From contig NC_041006.1 in the NCBI RefSeq assembly GCF_004193775.1, positions 29,565,102-29,629,101 on the forward strand: a stretch of 64,000 bases of DNA, given 5' to 3'. The first letter of the stretch is position 1, and each line of letters opens with the position of its first letter. Shown in pieces: positions 42,661 through 53,508 of the stretch. The position numbers and the translations under genes were made by a program. This stretch comes from Glycine soja (lineage: Eukaryota > Streptophyta > Magnoliopsida > Fabales > Fabaceae). Under the pieces are notes generated by a model. The model did no database searches, was not told where the DNA came from, and saw only the letters and a program-made list of their open reading frames with translations.

Positions 42661-43995
42661 TGTTAACTGATTGGCAAGTGCACTAATTTGTCACAAGTAG
42701 TAAAGTACTCAAAAGTCCGAATGTCGAATTCACAGGGACTTTGGTTGTATTTAGATTGATGCAAATTCAATTTAAAAGCAAGAGATAAGAAAATAATAGA
42801 TAGGAGATAGGAGATAGGATAAAGATTTAGAAGAAAAGATAAAATATTTGAATTAAAAGATGATAAAGATAAAAGAAGATAGAAGATAAAGAAAGATAAG
42901 ATAAGAAAAGTAAAAGATAAGATGAATTCTCAGAATGTGATAATGTTGGGACCTAGCCTGCCTTATATTGCCTAAGATGTATTATTTTAGATTTTTCTCT
43001 ATCAATTTGGTGAATTTTTCCTACCCACATCTGTTAATATGCTCAACCCGGATCCCTCACGATGAAGAACCTAATTTATGTATTCTCTCTCCCAAATCCC
43101 TTTGCAAAGATGGAATCATAAACAACATTAAGTATAAAGATGCATGCAGAGGCACAACAAAGTAACTCTATCCCTAGAAAATGCAATGTTGAGATACATT
43201 TTCCCAGTTCTGTTAAGGATTACCGACTCCCGAGCGACTAACCCCTAAAACTAATGCATGTAAAACATTCCTTATATTTCTATTAAGGATTACTGTCTCC
43301 TGAGCGACTAACCCCTAAAGATGATGCAAGAATGAATGATACATGAAATTAAATTAAGAAAGGATAATAGGAAAGAAAACACCTGATTGCATTGATAGAT
43401 ATGAAACATTACAATACATATGTTGACTTTCTAGGCCTGCTAGACCCTAACTAAGGGGGGTTTTAGCCTCTCATTGTCATGAGAGACTTTTATACTTTAG
43501 GGGGGTTGAGGTGGATGGAAGAAGATGATGGATGAATAAAGAGAGAAGGTTTCCCCTAAGGGATAGACCCAGTGCGTGGGTTCTGAGACTCCGTCCCTTT
43601 TTTCTTCTACTTTCTCCTCCTTATATAGGTACTAGGTAGTTTAATTTTCATGCTAACTTTGGGCTTATCGCTAAGATTGCCTTTGGACTTCTTCATGGGC
43701 CTTTTTCGTGCTAAGCGTGTGTTGCAGGCTAAGCAAGAGTGCGCTGGGTCTGTCTTGCGCGCTAAGCGGGCTTTCCAATTCTTCTAATTTTTCTTCAAGA
43801 CTTTTTCTTCCCATTTTTGCATCAATTTTTCCTCTAAAGCACTTGAAATCTTCTTCTTTTGAATTTTGCTGATAAAAAAATAGCAAAGATGTTAATTTCT
43901 TCATTATTTCATTAAAAACAATAATAAAGTAAAGAAATTACAATCATTCTTAGCCAAAATTGACTATCAAATTAGCTTATATTTTGCAGTTATCA
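42661..43995. mobile_element. Nested solo LTR (1.3 kb) with perfect ATCAA target duplication
   Basis: Starts TGTTAACTGATTGGCAAGTG and ends TTTTGCAGTTATCA, with inverted TGTTAACTG / CAGTTATCA ends (one mismatch). It is flanked by ATCAA at 42656-42660 and 43996-44000. No internal coding region is present. It lies inside the gypsy LTR, so it is the younger insertion. It contains GCTAAGCG-type words (about 43705-43770) and AGATAAGA-type purine repeats (42780-42920). Confidence 0.87.
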
Positions 43996-44459
43996 ATCAA
44001 CCACCGTATTTTCCACAAGATCTAAGCATTTAAAAATAAAAAGAACAAGAGATTAGGCAAAATTCCCAAATTTAGCATACCTAGGGTTGTGAGGAAACCA
44101 CAATAATCCCTAATACTTAATTTTCTAACCCTTCTGACATAACTCATAACTAAAATATGCTATAAAATATTCATCTAACACAATGGGTTATAAATTTACC
44201 TTAAAAAGATCAAATAGAAATTTTAAGAAAATGAGTGGTGTTTCCTTTTTTACTTCAATCACCTTCCCATGCTTGAGGGTGACACAAGGATACAATAAAC
44301 TTAAGGAATTTTGGAACAATGGAGGAAAATGAGTGGGTTATTGAATAGAAAATGGAATTAAGAGAGAGGGAGGGTCTCGAGTTTTAACAGGGGAGGAATT
44401 GTTGTTGTTTTTTATATTAAATGGAACGATGTGTTTCATTCTTCCCCCCTTAAAGAAAA

Positions 44460-46985
44460 ATTCATCCTCGAATTTGATCTATGACTAACCTAGAGTCTCA
44501 AACAAGTGATGGTACTTCTGGCACATAACGATTTATGGCTCCCAAGTCATCTCTTCTCCAGCTAGTTCTCTCTAGGCCACTTTTCCTGACACAACATCCT
44601 TAGAACGTAAATGCCTCACATGTTTGTCCACTATATCCATTAGTTGTTCTGTATAGTAGAGATGTTCATCAAGCTGCACTGACTGGAGTTGAATAATGTG
44701 AGAAGGATCATGAACATACTTTCGAAGCATCGACACATGGAAAACTGGGTGAAAACTCTATAGATCTAGTGGGAGGGCTAAACGATAGGCCATGTGCCCC
44801 ACCTCTCTAGATTCTCAAAGGGACCAATAAACTTGGGGCTAAGCTTACCCTTCCAGCCAAAACGTAAGATACCTTTCAAGGGAGACACATGCAAAAATAC
44901 ATGTTATCCTTCTACACTGAACTCTAAAGGTCGACGTCTCTAATATTAATAAGACTTTTGTCTACTCTGAGAAGTCAACAGGTGATCTCCAATTATCTTG
45001 ACCTTCTCAATAGCTTTTTAAATTAGATTTAGGCCTACCAACCTAGGCTCTCCAACTTCAAACCACCCAATCGATGATCTACAACGCCTCTCATACAAGG
45101 CCTCAAAAGGTGCCATTTGAATACTATATTGATAACTATTATTATAAGCAAACTCTACTGAAGGCAAGTATTGATCCTAACTACCTCCAAAATCAAGCAT
45201 GCAAGCACGCTACATATCTTCTATGATTTGTATTGTTCTTTCTAATTAACCATCAGTCTGAGGGTGAAAAGCAGTACTCAAATCCAATCTAGTCCCTAAG
45301 GCCTGTTGGAAAGATCTCCAAAATTGAGCTTTGAACTGAGGATCTCGATCTGATATTATAGACAATGGTAGTCCATGCAAGGATACTATTCTCTCTAAAT
45401 AAAGCCTTGCATATTAAGTTGTTAAGTAGGTAGTTTTCACAGGAAAAGAGTGTGCTAACTTAGTCAATCAATCTACAATCACCCCAACCGAGTCATAACC
45501 CTTTGAGGTTTTAGGTAACCCCATCACAAAATCCATAGTAATCCTCTACCATTTCTATTCGGGTAATTCTCTAAAATAATCCTGTGGGCTTTGATGCTCT
45601 ACTTTAACTTGCTGACATACTAGACATTTATATACAAATTCAGCTACATCCTTTTTCATCCCTTCCCACCAAAAGAACTCCTTCAAGTCTTGATACATTT
45701 TAGTAGAACTTGGATGAATGGTGTAAGAGGAATGATGAACTTCCTCCATAATCTTCTCCCTCAAGCCTCCTGAATTAGGAACACATAGACGAGTGCCAAA
45801 GTGCAACACACCTTCAAAATCTGCTACAAAATTAGAAACCTTTCCTACTTGAGTCTCCTCCACAATTTTACTTACATGAGGGTCTTCACCTTGAGTGACC
45901 TAAATGGTATCCACTAAAGTGGAACAAGCATGAACATAAGCTAGAAGTGATTCGGTACTTGTGACCTCAAACCTCACTCCACTAGCTACAAGATCTTGGA
46001 ACTCCTTCACTACAGGTCTCCTAACTTCAACAATGTGAGCTAGGCTACCCACAGACTTTCTACTCAAAGCATCAACAACTACATTTGCTTTACCTGGATG
46101 TTACAATATCATGCAATCATAGTCTTTTAAGAGCTTCATCCACCTCCTTTGCCTCAAATTCAAGTCCTTCTACTAAAATATGTACTTAAGACTCTTATGA
46201 TCAGTGTAGATTTCACAAGTCTAACCATATAGGTAATGCCTCCAAATCTTAAGAGTGAAGATCACTGCTGGCATCTCCAAATCATGTGTAGGATAGTTTT
46301 GCTCATGCCTCTTGAGTTGTCTAGAAGCATAAGCAATCACTCTTCCATGTTGCATCAAAACACACCATAGTCCAAGTCTAGGTGCATCACAATAAACCAC
46401 ATAACCACCACCACCACTCGAAGGTAAGGCTAAGACAGGAGCATATGTCAAACAATCATTTAGCTGTTGAAAACTTTGCTCACATGCACCATCCTATTGG
46501 AATACAACTTGCTTTTGTGTTAATCTGGTTAGAGGACCTGTAAGTTTGGAAAAATCCTTAATGAACTGATGGTAGTATCCTACAAGTACAAGAAAACTAT
46601 GAATTTTTGACACCGATGTAGGCCTAGGCCAATCTTGAATCGCTTCCACTTTCTTCATATCTACGATTATCCTATCCTTAGATACCACATGACCTAAAAA
46701 GGCCACACTATCCAACCAGAACTCACATTTAGAGAACTTTGCATACAACTTATGCTCCCTCAAGGTTTGCAAGGCTAACCTCAAGTGTTGCTCATGCTCC
46801 TCTTTACTTTTAGAATACACCAAAATATCATCAATGAAAACTATCACAAAGTGGTCTAAGAATGACTTGAAGACTCGATTCATCAAGTCCATAAAAACTG
46901 CAGAGGCATTGGTTAATCCAAAAGACATAACGAAAAACTCATAATGTTCATATCCAATTTCACATGCATTAAATGCACTATTTGA
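44460..46985 (-). pseudogene. Truncated Ty3/gypsy pol (RT, RNase H, integrase)
   Basis: Read on the minus strand from 46985 downward. The reverse transcriptase C-terminal half spans about 46960-46494 ([32 protein letters not shown] with the catalytic Asp pair; [16 protein letters not shown]). RNase H is at about 46451-46100 ([20 protein letters not shown]). The integrase zinc finger is at 45740-45600 (HHSSYTIHPSSTKMYQDLK, CLVCQQVK). The integrase core is at about 45560-45230 (TMDFVMGLPK, SDRDPQFKAQFW). A C-terminal region runs to the polypurine tract near 44450. Many in-frame stops occur. The N-terminal half of RT, protease and gag are gone; the coding sequence stops abruptly at about 46985 against a different LTR-like sequence. 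Order RT-RNase H-integrase places it in Ty3/gypsy, probably the chromovirus group. Confidence 0.88.
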
Positions 46986-46991
46986 TGTGTC

Positions 46992-47640
46992 TGTTGGGAG
47001 AGAAATTTAATTGAATTGGGAGAAGCCCAATCCAATTAAATTTCAGACCAGCCTAAGGGAGAGGTGAGCATTTGCTTGCTACACCCCATTGCCACATCAT
47101 ATAGTCACACTTTGTGCATTTTCTTCATGTTTTACACGCCTTATGACACCTAAGTACACTTAGTGGAGAATCTTGGACTTGATCTTGGATTAGTGAGTTG
47201 AACCATAGTTAAAATTCACTAATCATAATTAGTGAAATTTTGGCTCCACAAATTCAAATTTCAAGTGAAATTTGAATAGACAAGTTTTTGTGACACTTAG
47301 GTTATAAATAAAGGCATTCTGTGTGCATTTTTTCAACTTTGATCATTTGAGAAATTAGACTTCAAAGTTCAGACCTCATTTGAGGCATAAATTTTGTTCC
47401 CCCCCCCCCCCCTCTCTCCCTCTCCCACCACTCATCTTCTCCTACCTTCAAGCTCTTATCCATGACTTTCTATGGTGGTGAGCTTGTTCTTGACTCATCT
47501 TTTTCTTGAAGTGGCGTCTCAATCACCTTTCCTCCTTCTCCATTTCGCTGCCATTGATCTTCAAGTAGCAAAGACTCCATTGATGAAGAAGATCCAAGGC
47601 CTACAAGCTCTACATGGAACTACATCATGTAAGACCATGA
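46992..47640 (+). mobile_element. LTR-like fragment truncating the gypsy pol
   Basis: Begins TGTTGGGAGAGAAATTTAAT, has a terminal hairpin (47003-47043), a TATA-like TTATAAATAAAGG at 47302-47314 and a C-tract plus CT-rich leader after about 47400. These are features of an LTR promoter and leader. The right boundary is not resolved (no CA end with a matching GTGTC duplication was found), so 47640 is approximate. Confidence 0.5.
47003..47043. repeat. 18-bp-arm inverted repeat at the LTR-like terminus
   Basis: AAATTTAATTGAATTGGG (47003-47020), a 5-base loop AGAAG, then CCCAATCCAATTAAATTT (47026-47043). One mismatch in 18 pairs. Confidence 0.9.
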
Positions 47641-49738
47641 GAGGGCCACCTTTTGATGGTCATTGCATTTGTGTTTGTGACCGCAATGTTGTTTGTGTGT
47701 GGTTTTAGAGGAGATGGGTGACTCACTCCATACACCCTTTTGTTTTTCAGAGGAACATGAGCGATTTGATGCCAACAATGAAGATCAAATGGAAAAACTG
47801 CGCCGAGCACTAAAGAGATTATTGTAGTTGTTCCAAAATAGGAAGGATCCGTTAAGGATTCCTCAATAGTTTTGAAATGGGTATATAAGGGTTGGGTTTT
47901 CTTTAGGTCACTGCTCTGAGTCTCGATCTTTACTTTTACAAAAAGATGATAGATTAGGTTTTAATCTTATGTTGTTGTCATTCTTTTGTACATGACTAAG
48001 ATGTATTAACTATCTAATTTCAGGAATGTAGACTTGAGTTATAATTGCATAGTGTAGTGGCTTAACGAGTATGAACTTTTATTGTTTGTGTTTGTTTAAT
48101 GAAAATCAAGTATTTTATAAATTAAATTGTTTCTTAATGAAAGATATGATATTGATGGACACCTTATTTTACAAATAACCAGTATTATTTTAATATGAGT
48201 TAACATTTTAAAAAACCTCCGGTAATAAGGTTTTTAAAACAATGACAAAAAGTTATTCTTTATGTATCTAAAAAGATGTTGGACAATTTGTTTGAAATTC
48301 ATTACTTTACTTCATAATTTTGCAAATAAATTAAGAAAAATTATAATAGTAACTAGGGTTAACTAAAAAAAACTCTAAGGACAAAAAGAAAAAAAATTGC
48401 AAGGACTAAAAGATTATTTAAACTTATTTCTTAATTCTTAAATTTCGAAAATTCTTTTTTAGTCTTTCTGCCAAAATTTCAGGCCTGGAAAATGAATTTT
48501 TATTTGAGAGACTAAAATGAGCATCTTTTGAATTTGAGGGACTAAAATAAAAAAAATTATAAATTTAAAGGACTAAAAATATAAGGTTAAAATATAATTT
48601 CAATCTCCTATTTTGTCTAATTTGTAATTTTGTTATCCTTCAATTTAAAAATAGAGACCTTTAGCTTTTCAATTTTCAAAAATCCACAATTTTAGTTCAA
48701 TTCTCATTTTTTCTATATTTTTTTTTACATTTTAATTAATTAAATCATTTCTACATTGTATCTTAAATAAATATGTTAGGGTTAACGTTCAATTGGAACA
48801 AAAAAAAACATATTCAATATTGGATATTGAACAAAAATTACTAATTTTTAAAATTTAAAAACTAAATATTTATATTTCAAAATGAGATATTAAAATTATG
48901 AATTAGTACCAGAATCAAAATTATATTTTAACCAAAACATAATTAAGCCTACTTTTTTTGTGCGACCTACTAATGACTTATCATCACTCAAAAACGTGAC
49001 TAATTACTTAATCGTGCACTAATTAATTGTTAAAAAATCTTAGTTTACCGGTTATTAATCTTTCGGCATTATGAATATTATTTTACTACGCAAGACTCGT
49101 ATTAATAATTTTTTAAAATCTGTCAAATTTATACACTACAGGTAATAGGTAATTACAAATGACAATTTAAGCAATAATTACTTGTTAAAACATTTACTTC
49201 TTTTGAATTTTCTTTTTCAAATATGATATTTATTTTTAAAATTAAAATTTCAAAATATAAAAATGAATGTATAATAATCAATTAATGAATGCATTCAAAT
49301 ATTTATTAATAACATCATTAAAAATCATTATCTTTTCCTAAATGTCTAATAATAAATGTGCATTTAAATCTCACTCTTTATTAAATGTTTCAAAAATTAA
49401 TATATTTTATTAAATAAACAAAATAATTTAAAAGGAATAAAAGTACTCTTATTTGGGACGGGAAAAAGAACGCCAATATATTTTTTTTTACTTTATACTC
49501 ATATATAAGTCAAAAAAAACTTTTTGAACTCAAGTATAAGCAAGTATAAGCGAATTTTAATTACTTTTACCATATTTAATGATATTATTTCAAAAATATT
49601 CTTCAATTAATTAACATTTTATTTTCATTGGTTTCTATTTATTCTTAAAAACAAGTTTGAATGAAAATAATATCGAAATGTTTAGGGGCATCCTAAGAAG
49701 GGTTGCAAATCATGCAGGTCATATATATGACATGCACC
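47641..49738. other. AT-rich intergenic region
   Basis: No gene is recognised. 48340-48590 has repeated AGGACTAAAA / GGGACTAAAATAA words typical of degenerate legume repeats. 48950-49680 is more than 70% A+T by eye. Nothing functional can be supported. Confidence 0.5.
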
Positions 49739-49811
49739 CTTGACAGGTTGGGTTAAAGTTAACTCTAATGGTACGACTAAGGGGTGCCCAGGTGCTGCTA
49801 GGTGTGGGGGC

Positions 49812-51447
49812 GGCAAAATGACCCAAATGGATTCCCTTTAGAAACAATTTTTCGATATGGGTCTGTTTCCATAGTAATTCTAGAGGGGATTTGTTTTTCA
49901 CGTGAAATTATAATGTATGGATGTGTATCGCCATGTATGTTGGCGACACATACAGGCGGTGACAGGTGGAATGGGTGTCACCAGTGGAAGCTGCGAAATG
50001 GCAGAGTGTATGTCGCCAGTCAAACTGGCGACACTGTGCAGAACTGTAGCGAAATAGGCTGGTTTTTTTTCTTCTTTGTTTAGCGTGTGTACATGTATTT
50101 TCTTCTTCTTTGTTTAAAATGTGTGCATGGTTTCTTTTTTTTTTTTAATAAAGTTTTAATGTGTAGAAAGTGTAGTCTTTTTTCCTCTTTTTTCTAGTTA
50201 AATTTAATTATTTATAATAGAAACTTTAAAATCCACCTTTAAAATTTGTACCTTGGCCTTCGAGTTTTAAAAGTTTTTGACACTATTTTTATTTGAACTA
50301 ATTACTTTTTTGTTAGAATGAAATTTTAATTTTAAGTTCCAGTGTGTTAGTTTTTGTAATGAATTTTTTTTATGTTGGAGTTATTATTAACTAAATATAT
50401 TAATTAGTATCAGTGCACTAATTAATTTAAATAAAACACAACAAATATATTAACTAAATACGTATTCCTAAATTTGAGTAAATAAAATACAATAAATATT
50501 AATTAGTATCAATATCAACTAACCAATTCATTGCAGGGCCATCTCGCCAAAGCCAGGAGCGAAACATGTGCGGGTACAAGGTTGAAAGTTATGTGCAGGG
50601 CCATTTCGCCAAAGCCAAGAGCGAAACATGTGCGGGTACAAGCTTTCTTTTCTTCCACTGGTAAACATTTCTTTCTTTGTATTTACTCAAATTTTGTTGA
50701 AAGTTAAATTGGTTAGTTAATAGTCTGAATTGGTTAGTTGATACTGATACTAATTAATATTTATTGTATTTTATTTACTCAAATTTAGTAATACGTATTT
50801 AGTTAATATATTTGTTGTGTTTTATTTAAATTAATTAGTGCACTGATACTAATTAATATATTTAGTTAATAATAACTCCAACATAAAAAAAATCCATTAC
50901 AAAAACTAGTGCACTGGAACTTAAAATTAAAATTTCATTCTAACAAAAAAGTAATTAGTTCAAATAAAAATAGTGTCAAAAACTTTTAAAACTCGAAGGC
51001 CAAGGTACAAATTTTAAAGGTAGATTTTAAAATTTCTATTATAAATAATTAAATTTAACTAGAAAAAAGAGGAAAAAAGACTACACTTTCTACACATTAA
51101 AACTTTATTAAAAAAAAAAAAAAGAAACCCTGCACACATTTTAAACAAAGAAAAAGAAAATACATGTACACACGTTAAACAAAGAAGAAGAAAAAACCAG
51201 CCTATTTCGCTACAGCTCTGCACAGTGTCGCCAGTTTGACTGGCGACATACACTCTGCCATTTCGCAGCTTCCACTGGCGACACCCATTCCACCTGTCGC
51301 CGCCTGTATGTGTCGCCAACATACATGGCGATACACATCCATACATTATAATTTTACGTGAAAAACAAACCCCCTCTAGAATTACTATGGAAATAGACCC
51401 ATATCGGGAAATTGTTTCTAAAGGGAACCCATTTGGGTCATTTTGCC
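49812..51447. mobile_element. Palindromic non-autonomous MULE with 10-bp target duplication
   Basis: A 1636-bp element whose two arms (49812-50529 and 50727-51447, about 720 bp each) are near-identical inverted copies. Ends: GGCAAAATGACCCAAATGG on the left and the inverse CCATTTGGGTCATTTTGCC on the right. Flanks: GTGTGGGGGC at 49802-49811 and 51448-51457. Long inverted termini with a 9-11-bp duplication fit Mutator-like elements. The arms include a GC-rich zone with TGTCGCCAGT, ACTGGCGACA and AGGTGGAATGGGTGTC. The 197-bp centre holds a 49-bp direct repeat. No transposase is encoded. Open frames within the arms are mirror images of each other and are not genes. Confidence 0.9.
50532..50642 (+). 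repeat. 49-bp direct repeat in the MULE centre
   Basis: Two 49-bp units at 50532-50580 and 50594-50642, each starting TGCAGGGCCAT and ending TGCGGGTACAAG, separated by GTTGAAAGTTATG. They differ at two or three positions. They are the only part of the element not in the palindrome. Confidence 0.9.
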
Positions 51448-52033
51448 GTGTGGGGGCATATTCAGAAATGACAAGGCAGCCTTTTCATGGTGGTTATGCT
51501 GCAAATCTAGACATTCTAAAGTTTTATTTGCTGAGCTCATGGGAGCTATCATGGCTATTAAAATAGTTGTTAAAAAAATGTGGTTCAACCTTTGGCTAGA
51601 GTGTGATTCGATTCTGGTAGTGCAAGCATTCCAAAACTTAAACCTGGTTTCTTATAAATTGAGAAACAAATGGATAAATTGTATAGAAAAAAAATGAAAA
51701 ATATGCAATTTTTAGTTGGTCATATTTATAGAGAGGACAATACTTGTGCAAACCTATTTGTCTCCCATTCAACATCTATTATTGGTCTCTGCTAGTTGTT
51801 CTAACAGAGTGCTAGTGTGATTCTGTGTCAAACCCTTCTTTTGTTAAAGTAGAGTTTTATAAGAATAGAGATGGACTATCAAACTATAGGTTTAAATAGT
51901 TTCATTTTGTTTTCACCAGTTTAGTTTTGCCCCCATGCTTTGTACGTTCCTTCTCTCTTTCTCTTTTGTTAATGCAATTTCTCAGATGGTGAGCTATTTT
52001 AGTTTGGTTTCTAGTTGACTGTCAACCTAGTTA

Positions 52034-52150
52034 GGCAAATTGCCCTAAATGGGGTTCTTTTACAAACTTTTTCCCCATTTGGGGCTGTTTTGAAAGATTT
52101 TCCAGGAGGGTGCTGTTTTGAACGTACCCTGCATGGAAATTTCATGCAAA
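52034..52150 (+). repeat. Left terminal inverted repeat of the 10-kb MULE
   Basis: Pairs with about 61905-62019. Aligned blocks by eye: GGCAAATTGCCCTAAATGGG / GGCAAAAATCCTCAAATGG, TTTTTCCCCATTTGGGGCTG / TTATTCCCCAAATGGGGTTG, and AGGAGGGTGCTGTTTT / TGAGGGGTGTTATTTT. Identity is about 75%, well below the near-identity of the neighbouring palindromic MULE. Confidence 0.85.
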
Positions 52151-52399
52151 ACGCCAGCATGATTGGCACGTCCCGCTCGCACGTGACACGTGGCTGTGTC
52201 GCTTCTGCCACTGGCGACACCAGTGGTATCGCCACCTGCACTGGCGCTTTGGCCATGCAAGGTGGAGTCGCTGGTCAACCTAGCGACTTACGCCTAGGTA
52301 CAACTTTTCAGGAAGCAGCAGCTTTTGCAGGGTGAAGGCGTCATTACTATTGGCGAGGACAGTGGAAAACGCTAGCACCTTTGGCGTTTTAGAGTGTTT

Positions 52400-53508
52400 A
52401 AATACACCATAACCTTCACTTTTCTTGCAACTGCTTCACTTTTTTGCAACTGCGTGTGCCTTTCAACTTGTTTTTCTTTCGTTTTCGTGGCTTTGGCAAT
52501 CAAAAAATTTGTGTGGAATGAAATATTTTTTTAAAGTTATTTTGTTAGGCTGGAACTTATTTTTCGTTTAAAATATTTATTTATTTTAAAATTAAATTAG
52601 CTTTTATATTTGATAGGCTTGTTAGTGTGTGTTTAAATGTCAAAAATAAAAGAAAAATTGTGTAACAATGTTTATTTGAAGATAATATTTTCAGTGAAAA
52701 TAAAATATTTTGAATATGAAATTTGTAATATTTTTTTAATTAGATTAGGTTGGTGTTGATGATTTATTAGTGTGTTAAAAATTGATGAATGTTTGAACTT
52801 TGAATAAAAAAAATTGTAGATTATATTTATTTTAAGTAATTATTTTGAGTACGAATTTTTTTTTAATATGAAGTTGCAATATTTTTTTAATATTTTTTTA
52901 ATTAGATTAAGTTGATTTGTTGGTGTGTTAAAAATTTATAAGCGTTCAACTTGAAAGTGTTATTTGATGCTTTGTTTTTTCTCGTATCATAATTATTTTA
53001 CTATATTTGTACTAATTTTGTAATTACGTATTTTCATTTTAAAGTTATTATTGTTAAGATTAATTATTTATACTACTAACTTCGTTCATGAATTATTTTG
53101 TCTTTAAAATTATTATCTTGAAATTGTTCATTTTTTTTAAGTGTCTGCCATGAAATTTATTTGAAGTTAATTAATTTTTTTTAAAAGAAAATTTGAATGT
53201 GAAGTTCCAATAAAGGGACATTTTGTGATTACATTTTATTATTTTGGATTTAAAGTTTTTAAAAATTGTTCGTGTTATTTAAGAGTGTTGATGTGAAATT
53301 TATTTAAAGTTAATAATTTTGATTACATGTTGATTAGTTTGCAATTACTACGTTGAAATCGTTAATGTTTTTAAAGTGTGTTAATGTGAAATTTATTTGA
53401 AGTTAATTTTTTTTAAAATTAAGTTTTACTGTGAAGTTCCCGTAAGGACTTTTTGTGATAATCATTTTATTATTTAAAGTTTTAAAATATTGTTTTTGTA
53501 GGTACACG
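52400..53508 (+). other. MULE subterminal and 5' leader region
   Basis: Between the left terminus and the transposase start. AT-rich, with repeated phrases such as TGTGAAATTTATTTGAAGTTA (about 53140-53170, 53290 and 53385-53400) and AATTTTTTTTAATATGAAG. It probably includes a leader intron ending TTTTTGTAG at 53501. No coding sequence. Confidence 0.55.

Larger units (their letters stand above)
41325..44438 (-). mobile_element. 3' LTR of a minus-strand Ty3/gypsy element, split by a nested solo LTR
   Basis: On the minus strand the LTR is taken to start TGAAACACATCG at 44438, directly after a polypurine tract (AAGGGGGGAAG at 44441-44451), and to end GGGTTGTGACA at 41325. Removing the nested solo LTR (42661-43995) and one copy of its target duplication leaves about 1.8 kb, a normal LTR length. 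The matching 5' LTR is missing because the element is truncated at 46985. The LTR contains four copies of a CATTATCTCTTCGTTGTAGC motif. Confidence 0.65.
49739..51790 (+). pseudogene. RNase H-like (RVT_3/LINE-type) gene remnant split by a MULE
   Basis: Left part at 49739-49811 reads GWVKVNSNGTTKGCPGAA then RCGG; right part from 51448 reads CGGIFRNDKAAFSWW, then FAELMGAIMAIKI and LECDSILVVQAF. Together these are the D-E-D layout of plant RNase H-like domains found in LINE elements and related genes. The first catalytic Asp is Asn here (VNSNG where VNTDG is usual). An A-run near 51690 shifts frame before the C-terminal HIYREDNTCANLF block (51720-51760). The 10-bp target duplication GTGTGGGGGC lies exactly in the Cys-Gly-Gly codons, so the MULE insertion interrupted this frame. 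Confidence 0.75.

Noticed and set aside
46987..48060. Complete solo LTR starting TGTTGGGAGAG
   Set aside because: No CA followed by GTGTC was found downstream, so only a fragment is called.
51059..51346. 95-aa minus frame and its 93-aa mirror at 49802-50083
   Set aside because: They are the same sequence on opposite arms of the palindromic MULE and show no protein features.
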